Shown piece by piece: positions 15,917 through 24,024 of a stretch of 64,000 nucleotides of DNA. The stretch's first letter is position 1, and every line of letters begins with the position of its first letter. Below the pieces are notes generated by a model that saw nothing but the letters and a program-made list of their open reading frames with translations, was not told the origin of the DNA and searched no databases. The DNA is from an uncultured Pontibacter sp. GTDB taxonomy: Bacteria; Bacteroidota; Bacteroidia; Cytophagales; Hymenobacteraceae. The translations under genes and the position numbers were made by a program. The stretch is taken from positions 1 through 64,000 of the forward strand of contig NZ_CANLZM010000013.1 of NCBI RefSeq assembly GCF_947495565.1. Direction: 5' to 3'.

Positions 15917-16843
15917 ATGTCAATTGCCCTCACCCAAGAAGAAGAGAAAAATAAACGCATTGCTGCCGGTGTAAGCATCGGGGTGCATGTGCTTATTGTT
16001 CTTTTGCTGATATACTTGCTGGCTTGGCGCGCTCCAGATCCACCTGCTGAGGAAATAGGCATCCAGCTCAACTTTGGTATGGACAATGTTGGAAGCGGCG
16101 ATGTACAGACTGAGGCTACTCCGAACGAGTCTAAAAACGTAGAAGACAGTAAACCTGCACCTACACAGCCAGACCCTGAACCGGAGCCGCAACCACAGCC
16201 TACGCCTCAACCCACTCCTCCGGCACAACCAGTGGAAACTCCTAAAGTAACCACTACCACAGCACCTGAGCCTGTTTCTGTTAAAGAAGAGGTGAAGCCG
16301 GTGCCAAAGCCGCAGCCAAAGAAGGAGGAAGTTAAAAAGCCGGAGCCAAAACCAGAGCCTAAAAAAGAGGAAGTAGTGAAGAAGGAGCCTGAAAAGCCTA
16401 AATCACTTTATCCTGGAAAGCCTACAACAAGTACAGGTACGGGTAAAAATGGCTCGTCTGATGCTGCCACAGGTAACAACAATGGCGATGACACTGGCAA
16501 AGTAGGAGACAAAGGAGATCCGGCAGGAGACGTAAATGCCAAAGCCCTATACGGCAAAGCCGGAGGCGGTGGCGGTGGATCACTGAACCTGCCAGGTTGG
16601 CGATACGACATAGAGCCTAGGCGCGACCCTTATACAAATGAAACCGGTATTATCCGTTTCCGGATCAGAATTGATGCAGACGGTAATCTTGTTAATGTGG
16701 AGCGTGTAGAAAGCACCGTGTCGCCGCAGGTAGAGAAGTGGTATAGAGACCAGCTTTATAAAACCACCTTTAGCCGTACAGGTACAGGCGCTACTTCAGT
16801 CAGTTATACAGGAGAGGTTGTTTTCAGAATTACGGCCCGATAA
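15917..16843 (+). CDS. TonB-like energy transducer
   Basis: Links the ExbB/ExbD motor to the outer membrane. The 308-residue product has a short cytoplasmic head, a membrane anchor (about 17-38: AGVSIGVHVLIVLLLIYLLA), a long Pro/Lys/Glu-rich spacer to about residue 160 (repeats such as PQPTPQPTPPAQP and KKPEPKPEPKKEE) that can span the periplasm, a Gly-rich hinge (GKAGGGGGGSLN) and a C-terminal TonB-type domain (about 230-308: TGIIRFRIRIDADGNLVNVE). It ends the motor trio. The adjacent folC starts within ten bases, so translation may be linked. Confidence 0.85.
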   Translation: MSIALTQEEEKNKRIAAGVSIGVHVLIVLLLIYLLAWRAPDPPAEEIGIQLNFGMDNVGSGDVQTEATPNESKNVEDSKPAPTQPDPEPEPQPQPTPQPTPPAQPVETPKVTTTTAPEPVSVKEEVKPVPKPQPKKEEVKKPEPKPEPKKEEVVKKEPEKPKSLYPGKPTTSTGTGKNGSSDAATGNNNGDDTGKVGDKGDPAGDVNAKALYGKAGGGGGGSLNLPGWRYDIEPRRDPYTNETGIIRFRIRIDADGNLVNVERVESTVSPQVEKWYRDQLYKTTFSRTGTGATSVSYTGEVVFRITAR

Positions 16844-16852
16844 TTTTTTTTG

Positions 16853-18145
16853 ATGACTTATCAAGAGTGTCTTGATTACCTATACCAGCAATTGCCGATG
16901 TTTCAACGCATCGGCAATGCTGCTTTTAAGAAGAGCCTCGATAATATAATAGCTCTTTGTGATGCGCTGGGGCAGCCTCAGCACCAGTTTAAAAGTATAC
17001 ATGTGGCCGGTACCAATGGCAAGGGCAGTAGCTCCCATATGCTGGCTGCCGTGCTGCAGGAGGCTGGTTATAAAACTGGTCTTTATACTTCACCGCACCT
17101 CAAATCATTTACAGAACGTATTCGCATAAATGGTCAGGAGCTACCGCAGGAGTACCTTGTTAGCTTTGTAGAGCAGCATCAGGAACTGTTTGCAAGTATA
17201 AAACCTTCGTTTTTCGAGATGACTGTAGCGCTTGCCTTTAAATACTTTGCTGAGGAAAAGGTGGATGTGGCAGTTATAGAAGTCGGGCTGGGCGGGCGTT
17301 TAGACTCTACCAATATCATTACCCCCGAGGTTTCGCTTATCACCAATATCAGCTTTGATCATCAGAGCATGTTAGGTGATACCATTGCCGCCATCGCGAC
17401 GGAGAAAGCGGGAATTATTAAACCGCATGTTCCGGCAGTGATAAGTATGTTTCAGCTAGATGCGAAGGAAGTGTTCAAAGCCAAAGCTCGAGAAGTAGAG
17501 GCTCCTTTATACTTTGCTACGGATTATTTTAAAGTGGAGCAGACAGAGAGCAATCTGGAGCGGCAGGTGTTTCAGGTCTATCATAACAACAATTTATACT
17601 TGCCTAACCTGGAGGTTGACCTGACGGGTGTTTATCAGAAGTATAATTTACCGGGTGTGCTGCAAACATTAGCCATACTACAAGATAAGGGGTATGCTAT
17701 TTCTGAAAATGCCATCCGAAAGGGTTTAGCACAAACTAAAAGTATAACTGGCCTGAAAGGGCGCTGGCAAGTGCTGCAGCAAAAACCACTTATTATTTGC
17801 GATACCGGGCATAACGAAGACGGAATACGCCAGATTCTGCTTGGGCTGGAACAGCTGCAGGCAAAGCAGGTGCACATGGTTTTTGGGGCTGTCAATGATA
17901 AGGATGTCACAAAGATTCTGGAGATGCTGCCTCGATCCTATACATATTATTTTTGCCAGGCAGATATTCCGCGTGCACTTCCGGTGCAGGAACTAGTGCT
18001 AAAGGCTGAGGCTGCTGGGTTAGAAGGTACAGCTTTTGGTACGGTGGCTGAAGCCGTGGCCGCAGCAAAGGCAAATGCGGCACAAGATGAGGTTATTTTT
18101 ATCGGAGGTAGTACCTTTGTGGTTGCAGAAATTGAAGAACTATAG
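16853..18145 (+). CDS. folC: bifunctional folylpolyglutamate/dihydrofolate synthase
   Basis: Adds glutamates to folates, and in many bacteria also makes dihydrofolate from dihydropteroate, in the cytoplasm. The 430-residue length is typical of the Mur-ligase superfamily. The P-loop is HVAGTNGKGSSSHMLAAVL (about 52), the folate-site strand IEVGLGGRLDSTNII (about 139) and NISFDHQSMLGDTIAAIATE (about 162), and the C-terminal domain includes ICDTGHNEDGI. I start at ATG 16853; the TTG immediately before it adds nothing. It follows the tonB-like gene by 9 bases and precedes trmB by 2. Confidence 0.93.
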   Translation: MTYQECLDYLYQQLPMFQRIGNAAFKKSLDNIIALCDALGQPQHQFKSIHVAGTNGKGSSSHMLAAVLQEAGYKTGLYTSPHLKSFTERIRINGQELPQEYLVSFVEQHQELFASIKPSFFEMTVALAFKYFAEEKVDVAVIEVGLGGRLDSTNIITPEVSLITNISFDHQSMLGDTIAAIATEKAGIIKPHVPAVISMFQLDAKEVFKAKAREVEAPLYFATDYFKVEQTESNLERQVFQVYHNNNLYLPNLEVDLTGVYQKYNLPGVLQTLAILQDKGYAISENAIRKGLAQTKSITGLKGRWQVLQQKPLIICDTGHNEDGIRQILLGLEQLQAKQVHMVFGAVNDKDVTKILEMLPRSYTYYFCQADIPRALPVQELVLKAEAAGLEGTAFGTVAEAVAAAKANAAQDEVIFIGGSTFVVAEIEEL

Positions 18146-18147
18146 GA

Positions 18148-18804
18148 ATGGGAAGATCTAAATTAGCGAAATTTGCCGCCATCGCGGAGCGTGAGAATGT
18201 AGTAGAACCAGGCGATGAGCTGTATGGTCAACTAGTGGGCCGTTGGGCTGAACTTCATTTTGAGAACAAAAACCCTATTGTGTTGGAGGTTGGCTGTGGC
18301 CGTGGTGAGTATACGGTAGGTATGGCACAGCTGTATCCGGAGAAAAACTTTATAGGCTCCGACATAAAAGGAGCACGCCTTTGGAAAGGGAGCACATTGG
18401 CAGAGGAGGGAAGCCTGACTAACGTAACGTTCCTCCGTACTTTCATTGAGAATATAACTGAGAATTTTGCCGAGGATGAGATAGATGAGATTTGGATTAC
18501 TTTTCCGGACCCTCGCCCGCGCGACCGCGATATCAAGCGCCGCCTTACCTCTCCGCGATTCCTCGATTTGTATGAGCAGATCGTAAAGCCGGGCGGCATT
18601 ATTCACCTAAAAACTGATAACGGCCCTCTGTATGAGTATACCTTAGAAGTGCTCCAGGAGCGGCAGGCAAAAAACTTGATCTATACTCCGGATTTGTATA
18701 ACTCAGATTTACAAGAGCATACTATGGGGATTTACACAACGTATGAGAAGCGGTATTTAGCAGAAGGTGTTCCGATCAAGTACCTGCAGTATACTGTAAA
18801 TTAG
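18148..18804 (+). CDS. trmB: tRNA (guanine-N7-)-methyltransferase
   Basis: Uses S-adenosylmethionine to make m7G46 in the tRNA variable loop. The 218 residues carry the SAM site VLEVGCGRGEYTVGMA (about 46), the second motif NFIGSDIKGARLWKG (about 68), the active-site Asp/Pro strand EIWITFPDPRPRDRDIKRRL (about 117) and the C-terminal THIR-like segment LKTDNGPLYEYTLEVL (about 153). It is the last gene of the cluster. A long hairpin follows 25 bases after its stop. Confidence 0.93.
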   Translation: MGRSKLAKFAAIAERENVVEPGDELYGQLVGRWAELHFENKNPIVLEVGCGRGEYTVGMAQLYPEKNFIGSDIKGARLWKGSTLAEEGSLTNVTFLRTFIENITENFAEDEIDEIWITFPDPRPRDRDIKRRLTSPRFLDLYEQIVKPGGIIHLKTDNGPLYEYTLEVLQERQAKNLIYTPDLYNSDLQEHTMGIYTTYEKRYLAEGVPIKYLQYTVN

Positions 18805-18828
18805 AAATGGAAGTATAAAAATGCCTTT

Positions 18829-18883
18829 ACTCCAAACAGAAGAGCCTGCCGAGTTTAAATCGGCAGGCTCTTCTGTTTGGAGT
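18829..18883. terminator. bidirectional terminator-like hairpin, 24-bp perfect stem
   Basis: Arms 18829-18852 and 18860-18883 are perfectly complementary around a 7-base loop (GTTTAAA), GC-rich at the top of the stem. It lies between the convergent trmB and TrpF-like genes. The plus-strand side lacks a T-run; the minus-strand side is followed by a T-rich stretch (complement of AAGTATAAAAATGCC). Probably terminates both genes. Confidence 0.75.
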
Positions 18884-18897
18884 AGATGGATGAAATG

Positions 18898-19521
18898 TTA
18901 ATTCTCCTCTATTTCTTCAAAGATTTCGGCAAGTTCGTCAAAATCTTTCAGGCCGGGCTTAATCTCATGGCCACCCTGAAGACCGATACCTGTTGGCTTC
19001 AAGTTATTTAACACACTGTTTATGTTACCCTTATCTATCCCAAAGCCAATATAGGTTTTAAACTTTTTAGTGATAGCTTCCAAAAAGCGTGAATTTGTGT
19101 CATCAATAGTGGTAAAGTCATCTGAGAAAATGATAAACGAATGAACATAAGGGCTGTAAAGCTCCATCATTTCAAGCAGTTCGCTTTCTACCGTGTCTTT
19201 GTTGATGAATACTTTTTGAATAACAGGCTGGTTTATCTCTTCAATTTCATCAATCAGGTAGGGTACATCCAACTGAATATAATCCAGTTTATACTCCTGC
19301 GCCATCTCATTTATGATATCTGGCCTGGCACGGAGAAACTCGCCTGCAGTTTTCACACCGGCCACCCAACCCATAATTTCCTTCAGTGTTTCAGGCTGTA
19401 AACGCTCCGGGTCATCCAATTTTAAGTTAAAACCTATAACGTCTACACCCATTCCGGCGCAGTATCTGGCATCACTAAGATTGTTTATTCCGTTCACTAT
19501 CACAGAGGTACGTAAGGACAT
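18898..19521 (-). CDS. TrpF-like protein lacking the catalytic residues
   Basis: A 207-residue (beta/alpha)8 protein clearly related to phosphoribosylanthranilate isomerase, but probably not one. Against the true trpF at 39083: the catalytic Cys of KVCGMRNP is Asn here (VIVNGINNLSDARYC), the catalytic Asp of FLFDTRG lies in FIIFSDDFTT without the following motif, and DAVQLHG has become DYIQLDV. Retained are MGVDVIGFNL for MGFIFY and GLQGGHEIKPGLKDFDEL for the phosphate-binding end. It may be a paralogue with another role or substrate. It stands alone, opposite trmB, and the bona fide trpF is in the trp operon. A regulatory or binding function is guesswork. Confidence 0.75.
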   Translation of the reverse strand: MSLRTSVIVNGINNLSDARYCAGMGVDVIGFNLKLDDPERLQPETLKEIMGWVAGVKTAGEFLRARPDIINEMAQEYKLDYIQLDVPYLIDEIEEINQPVIQKVFINKDTVESELLEMMELYSPYVHSFIIFSDDFTTIDDTNSRFLEAITKKFKTYIGFGIDKGNINSVLNNLKPTGIGLQGGHEIKPGLKDFDELAEIFEEIEEN

Positions 19522-19675
19522 GGTAATTTATACTTTAAGTTTTCAGTTCTGATTATACACAGGTTTCTATAGCCCAAAGTAAAAGCGATTTTCCTACACT
19601 GCCAACTTTTTTACTTTTTTCAGCAGGAATTAGGGCGGAAATGCACGAGCCGCGGCATTTATTAGAACCTGAATC

Positions 19676-19705
19676 TTTATAACTGTGTTGTTGTTGCTAT
19701 ATTTG
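19676..19705 (+). promoter_or_regulatory. Bacteroidota-type promoter for mnmA
   Basis: TTTA (19676-19679), 18-base spacer, TATATTTG (19698-19705), about 45 bases before the mnmA ATG. The -7 box matches TAnnTTTG exactly; the upstream box has one mismatch to TTTG. Confidence 0.5.
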
Positions 19706-19750
19706 TATCAGCTTACAAATATTTTAATTAGATATACACTTTTTATATAG

Positions 19751-20878
19751 ATGAGTACAAAAGGAAGGGTATTAGTAGCTATGAGCGGGGGCATCGATAG
19801 TTCGGTGGCGGCCGTTATGCTGCACGAGCAAGGATACGAGGTAGTGGGGATGACCATGAAAACATGGGATTATGCTTCCAGCGGAGCAAGCAAGAAAGAA
19901 ACCGGCTGTTGCTCACTCGACTCCATCAACGATGCCCGAAATATTGCTGTTCAATTAGGCTTTCCGCATTATATTATTGATATCCGTGATGAGTTCGGGG
20001 ATTTTGTAATCAACCATTTTACTGATGAGTACTTGGCAGGCCGCACACCAAACCCGTGCGTGCTTTGCAACACGCATATTAAATGGGATGCCCTGCTTCG
20101 GCGTGCCGACCAGCTTGGCTGTGAATTTATAGCTACAGGCCATTATGCGAACCTGCGTCAGGAAAACGGACGTTATGTAATCTCAAAAGGATTAGACGAA
20201 AACAAGGATCAGTCGTATGCGCTTTGGGGAATCTCTCAGGAAAGTTTAAGCCGCACTATTTTTCCATTGGGCAACTTGCATAAAACGGAGATCAGGGAGA
20301 TGGCCCGTGAGCGAGGATTTACAGAACTTGTAAACAAACCGGAGTCCTATGAAATCTGCTTTATTCCGGATAACGATTACCGTGGCTTCCTGAAGCGCCG
20401 TGTTGAGGGTTTGGAAGAACGTGTAGCAGGAGGCGAGTTTGTGCTGGAAGACGGTACTGTGGTAGGTACGCACGAAGGTTATCCTTTCTATACGATAGGG
20501 CAGCGCAAAGGCTTAGGTGTCGCTTTAGGTTTCCCGGCTTATGTCACACGCATAGAGAAAGATAACAACAGAGTTGTGCTTGGTAATTACGAGGAGCTTG
20601 CTAAAAACGCCATGACGGTTGGCAAGCTAAACATGTCTAAGTATGAAAACCTGATTGGGCAGCCTATCCCGACTGTTACTAAAGTGCGCTACAACGATGG
20701 CGGCACTGAGGCTATCGTAGAGCAGGAGGGTGATAAAATGAAAGTGCACTTCTTAAGTGGTGTACATGCCATAGCGCCTGGCCAAGCTGCTGTTTTTTAC
20801 GAAGGTAATGATGTAGTAGGCGGAGGCTGGATAGAGTCAAACTATAACTCAGAGTATAACCTGAACGTGTTGCAATAA
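19751..20878 (+). CDS. mnmA: tRNA-specific 2-thiouridylase
   Basis: Introduces sulphur at U34 of Lys, Glu and Gln tRNAs. The 375-residue length is normal. The ATP pyrophosphatase loop is AMSGGIDSSVAAVML (about 9), the tRNA and catalytic region includes NPCVLCNTHIKWDALL (first catalytic Cys, about 97), GHYANL follows, and the second Cys is in YEICFIPD (about 199). The C-terminal beta-barrel contains YTIGQRKGLGVALG. Its TAA overlaps the ATG of the next gene (TAATG at 20876-20880), so the lipoprotein downstream is probably translated in coupling with it. Confidence 0.95.
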   Translation: MSTKGRVLVAMSGGIDSSVAAVMLHEQGYEVVGMTMKTWDYASSGASKKETGCCSLDSINDARNIAVQLGFPHYIIDIRDEFGDFVINHFTDEYLAGRTPNPCVLCNTHIKWDALLRRADQLGCEFIATGHYANLRQENGRYVISKGLDENKDQSYALWGISQESLSRTIFPLGNLHKTEIREMARERGFTELVNKPESYEICFIPDNDYRGFLKRRVEGLEERVAGGEFVLEDGTVVGTHEGYPFYTIGQRKGLGVALGFPAYVTRIEKDNNRVVLGNYEELAKNAMTVGKLNMSKYENLIGQPIPTVTKVRYNDGGTEAIVEQEGDKMKVHFLSGVHAIAPGQAAVFYEGNDVVGGGWIESNYNSEYNLNVLQ

Positions 20879-21639
20879 TGAGAAGAGCCCTGTTGCTTTT
20901 GGTTGTTCTGGCTGGCTTAGTAGCGGCTTGCGAGGATAAGTATAAAGACCCTGACCCGAAAGCGATGGGCTATGATTATTATCCGTTGGAGGTGGGAGAC
21001 TATCGTATATACAACGTGACGGATATCCGTTTCCAAAGCGACATTGGCGACACCAACCGCTTTCAGATGCGCGAACGTGTTGATACCACTTTCTACGATC
21101 AGACCAATACGCTTAATTACAAAATCATCCGTTCGGTAAGGGCTAATGAAAACCAGAACTGGCTCGACGACTCTGTAATGGTTGTCTCTAAGTCTGATGT
21201 TAATGTTGTTCTGACAAAGAACAATACCAGGTATGTTAAGATGGTCTTTCCTGTGAAAAACGGGTTCTCATGGCTAGGTGATGCATACAATGCTAACAAG
21301 GAGACAAGCTATGCGCCTGATCCGACCACAAACAGAAGAGCGGACTATTATCTTACTAAGGAGTCTTATACTTACCAAGAAGTCGGCCAGCCTATGACGC
21401 TCAACGGCACCACATTTGATAATACACTAACTGTAGTTCATGGCTCTCCAATTGAAACCTGGATTGGCTATGATGACAGAAAAGAGATTTACGCTGAAGG
21501 GGTTGGGATGGTGTATAGGTTATTCACAAGAATAGTCTATTGCAATGCGCAAGACCGCGAAGACTGTGAGTACGGTATTGGCTATAAGCTTCATGGCCAC
21601 GAGCGGCATGAAGAACTAATCTCCTACGGAAAAGAATAA
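20878..21639 (+). CDS. lipoprotein of unknown function
   Basis: Function not recognised. The 253-residue product has a lipoprotein signal (RRALLLLVVLAGLVAACED, lipobox VAAC with Cys18). The mature part is beta-rich, with repeated Tyr/Asp-containing strands (YDYYPLEVGDYRIYNVTD, YDQTNTLNYKIIRSV, WIGYDDRKEIYAEGVGMVYR), looking like a surface or periplasmic beta domain of a kind common in Bacteroidota. The start overlaps the mnmA stop, and the T9SS subtilase begins three bases after its end, so the three genes are likely one transcript. A link to the protease is possible but unproven. Confidence 0.7.
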   Translation: MRRALLLLVVLAGLVAACEDKYKDPDPKAMGYDYYPLEVGDYRIYNVTDIRFQSDIGDTNRFQMRERVDTTFYDQTNTLNYKIIRSVRANENQNWLDDSVMVVSKSDVNVVLTKNNTRYVKMVFPVKNGFSWLGDAYNANKETSYAPDPTTNRRADYYLTKESYTYQEVGQPMTLNGTTFDNTLTVVHGSPIETWIGYDDRKEIYAEGVGMVYRLFTRIVYCNAQDREDCEYGIGYKLHGHERHEELISYGKE

Positions 21640-21642
21640 ATT

Positions 21643-23295
21643 ATGCGCCAGTTGCTCCTCTTTATCTGTCTGCTACTGCACCTGCCTGTTCTGGCGCAGA
21701 GTTCTGGCAACACAGACGAAGAGGAGCAGAAGCGTTTAATATACTTTTCAGATAAAAATAACTCCCCTTTCTCTCTCTCTGAGCCGCTAGCGTTCCTGTC
21801 ACCTAAGGCATTGCAGCGCAGGCAGCGCCAAGATATTCCTCTTCTTAGCCGTGACCTTCCGGTAAACCCTGACTATGTTGCCAGCATCCAAAATGCGGGC
21901 GCTAAGGTTTGGTATACTTCACGGTGGTTTAATGCAGCGGTGGTGCAGTGCACCGAGGAACAGTTACAGGTTGTGGAATCGCTGCCCTTTGTCAGAAACA
22001 CTCGTAGCCTTAATAGGTTGGCATCATCACCCGGAACACAACAGGGCTTTGGTTATGCTGCGGTCGATGAAGCCTCATTCAGCACTGCGTTGAGCAGCGA
22101 AGATTATGGTCCGGCTTTTCATCAGGCTGATATGCTGGGCGCTGATGAGCTGCATGCGGATGGTTATAATGGCGCAGAAATGACCATTGCCGTTTTTGAT
22201 GCAGGCTTTCCAGGAGTTAATGATCTAGAGGCTTTTTCGCATCTGTTTACTAACAATCAGTTAAAAGGCTCTTTCGATTTTGTAGAGAAACAGGAGAATG
22301 TTTTCGGAGCCGATTCCCACGGCACATCCGTTTTATCTACTATGGCTGCTTATGCTCCCGGAAGTATAATCGGCACAGCCTATGGAGCCAATTACATACT
22401 GCTACGGACCGAAGATGCCGCTACAGAACATACTATTGAAGAAATAAACTGGCTTTTGGCTGCTGAGTACGCTGACAGTGCCGGAGCTGATGTGATTAAT
22501 TCCTCTTTAGGCTACACTGTTTTCGATACGCCTTCCCAAAGCTATACTTACCAAGACCTGGACGGAAATACCTCCTTAGTTTCTAAAGCGGCTGATTATG
22601 CTGCAGCCACTGGAATGTTGGTTGTAGTGAGTGCCGGAAACAAAGGAAACAAAACATGGCGTTACATTTCCGCACCTGCCGACGGTGACTCGGTTTTAGC
22701 CGTAGGGGCTGTAGACTCCGTAGGTACTAAAGCAAGTTTCAGCTCATTTGGGCCTACACCAGATGGCCGTATAAAGCCTGATGTGGTGGCGCTTGGGCAG
22801 CGGGCATACTTCTTAACATCAAGCGGTAGGCTGGCACAGGGCAATGGTACTTCTTTTGCCGGGCCTATTGTCGCGGGGTTTGCAGCTAGCCTTTGGCAGG
22901 CTAATCCTTTTAAGACTAACTTAGAACTAATAGATTTATTACGCAGTAGCGGCAGTAAGGGCCAAAATCCAGATAACAGCATTGGTTACGGTGTTCCAAA
23001 CTATAGCCGTACGATTACTGCTTTGCCACCTTTGCCCACGGCGGGAAGTCTCTACATAACCAATCCGGTCAAGCGCGACCCGATCATACTTTATATGGGG
23101 CAGGAGTGGCTGTTGCAGCAGGTAGAGGTGCAGGTGCTGGATGCCGCCGGCAAGCAGGTTTTTCGGCAAAACATCAGGCAGGCGCAGCAGGAGCAACCGC
23201 TTAAGCTTCTTCCTCAGAGCTTACGTAGTGGCTTATACTTGTGCCGTATTAGGTCTGGTAGTAAAGTTGCAACGCTAAGGTTTGTAAAGTTGTAG
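21643..23295 (+). CDS. T9SS-sorted S8 subtilisin-like serine protease
   Basis: A secreted serine peptidase of 550 residues. The signal is LLLFICLLLHLPVLAQS. The catalytic triad is visible: Asp in AVFDAGFPGVND (about 187), His in ADSHGTSVLSTM (about 227) and Ser in GNGTSFAGPIVAGF (about 405), with the oxyanion region VVVSAGNKGN. The last 85 residues (AGSLYITNPVKRDPIIL, VQVLDAAGKQVF, ending LRSGLYLCRIRSGSKVATLR) are a type IX secretion C-terminal sorting domain of type A. The enzyme is therefore expected to cross the outer membrane by T9SS and be attached or released. All key residues are present. It follows a lipoprotein gene by three bases. Confidence 0.9.
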   Translation: MRQLLLFICLLLHLPVLAQSSGNTDEEEQKRLIYFSDKNNSPFSLSEPLAFLSPKALQRRQRQDIPLLSRDLPVNPDYVASIQNAGAKVWYTSRWFNAAVVQCTEEQLQVVESLPFVRNTRSLNRLASSPGTQQGFGYAAVDEASFSTALSSEDYGPAFHQADMLGADELHADGYNGAEMTIAVFDAGFPGVNDLEAFSHLFTNNQLKGSFDFVEKQENVFGADSHGTSVLSTMAAYAPGSIIGTAYGANYILLRTEDAATEHTIEEINWLLAAEYADSAGADVINSSLGYTVFDTPSQSYTYQDLDGNTSLVSKAADYAAATGMLVVVSAGNKGNKTWRYISAPADGDSVLAVGAVDSVGTKASFSSFGPTPDGRIKPDVVALGQRAYFLTSSGRLAQGNGTSFAGPIVAGFAASLWQANPFKTNLELIDLLRSSGSKGQNPDNSIGYGVPNYSRTITALPPLPTAGSLYITNPVKRDPIILYMGQEWLLQQVEVQVLDAAGKQVFRQNIRQAQQEQPLKLLPQSLRSGLYLCRIRSGSKVATLRFVKL

Positions 23296-23343
23296 TTTAA
23301 CTTGCTGTCAATAATTCATCATCTAGGATCATAAATATTAAAT

Positions 23344-23351
23344 TACCTTTG
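23344..23351 (+). promoter_or_regulatory. -7 element very close to the rpe start
   Basis: TACCTTTG matches TAnnTTTG and ends five bases before the rpe ATG at 23357, so transcription could begin at or beside the start codon (leaderless). No TTTG box is seen at the usual distance, which lowers confidence. Confidence 0.35.
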
Positions 23352-23356
23352 CTGGT

Positions 23357-24010
23357 ATGAGACCAATAGTTGCCCCATCCGTGTTAGCATCCGATTTCGC
23401 CAATTTGCAGGCGGAGGTAGAGATGCTGAATAAGAGCCAGGCCGACTGGCTGCATGTAGACATCATGGACGGCCGTTTTGTGCCTAACATTTCATTTGGT
23501 TTTCCGGTGATGGAGGCCATTAAGCGCTTTGCCCAGAAGCCGATGGATGTGCACCTAATGATTGTGGAGCCGGAGCGCTATATTGAGCAATTCAGGGAGG
23601 CCGGAGCCGATTCCATTTCAGTGCATTTGGAGGCATGTACGCACTTACACCGGACGGTGCAGCAGATTAAAGCATCGGGAGCCAAAGCTGGTATTGCTGT
23701 TAATCCTCATACTTCGGTGCAGCTTCTAGAGAACGTTATTGCTGATGTAGATTTAGTTTGCCTGATGTCCGTTAATCCGGGTTTTGGAGGGCAGAAGTTT
23801 ATTGAGAACACTTACCGCAAAATAGAGGCGCTGAAGGACCTGATCATCCAGCGTAATTCTCAGGCTTTGATCGAGATTGATGGGGGAGTGAACCAATACA
23901 ATGCGCCGCTGCTGCTGGAAAAAGGTGCCGATGTGCTTGTGGCGGGTAGCTCCGTGTTTTCTTCCGCAGATCCGTTGCAAACGATTGCCGATTTAAAATC
24001 AGTTAAGTAA
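23357..24010 (+). CDS. rpe: ribulose-phosphate 3-epimerase
   Basis: Interconverts ribulose 5-phosphate and xylulose 5-phosphate in the pentose phosphate pathway. The 217 residues form a TIM barrel with the family motifs: APSVLASDFANLQAEVEML at the N-terminus, WLHVDIMDGRFVPNISFG with metal-binding His and catalytic Asp (about 33), MDVHLMIVEPERYI (about 65), MSVNPGFGGQKFIENTYRKI (about 138) and IEIDGGVNQYNAPLL with the second catalytic Asp (about 174). Intact. The TonB-dependent receptor starts 14 bases after it. Confidence 0.96.
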   Translation: MRPIVAPSVLASDFANLQAEVEMLNKSQADWLHVDIMDGRFVPNISFGFPVMEAIKRFAQKPMDVHLMIVEPERYIEQFREAGADSISVHLEACTHLHRTVQQIKASGAKAGIAVNPHTSVQLLENVIADVDLVCLMSVNPGFGGQKFIENTYRKIEALKDLIIQRNSQALIEIDGGVNQYNAPLLLEKGADVLVAGSSVFSSADPLQTIADLKSVK

Positions 24011-24024
24011 ATGCTGCGCTCCAA

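Noticed and set aside
16850..16852. TTG start for folC
   Set aside because: The ATG immediately after it gives the conserved N-terminus; the TTG belongs to a T-rich run.
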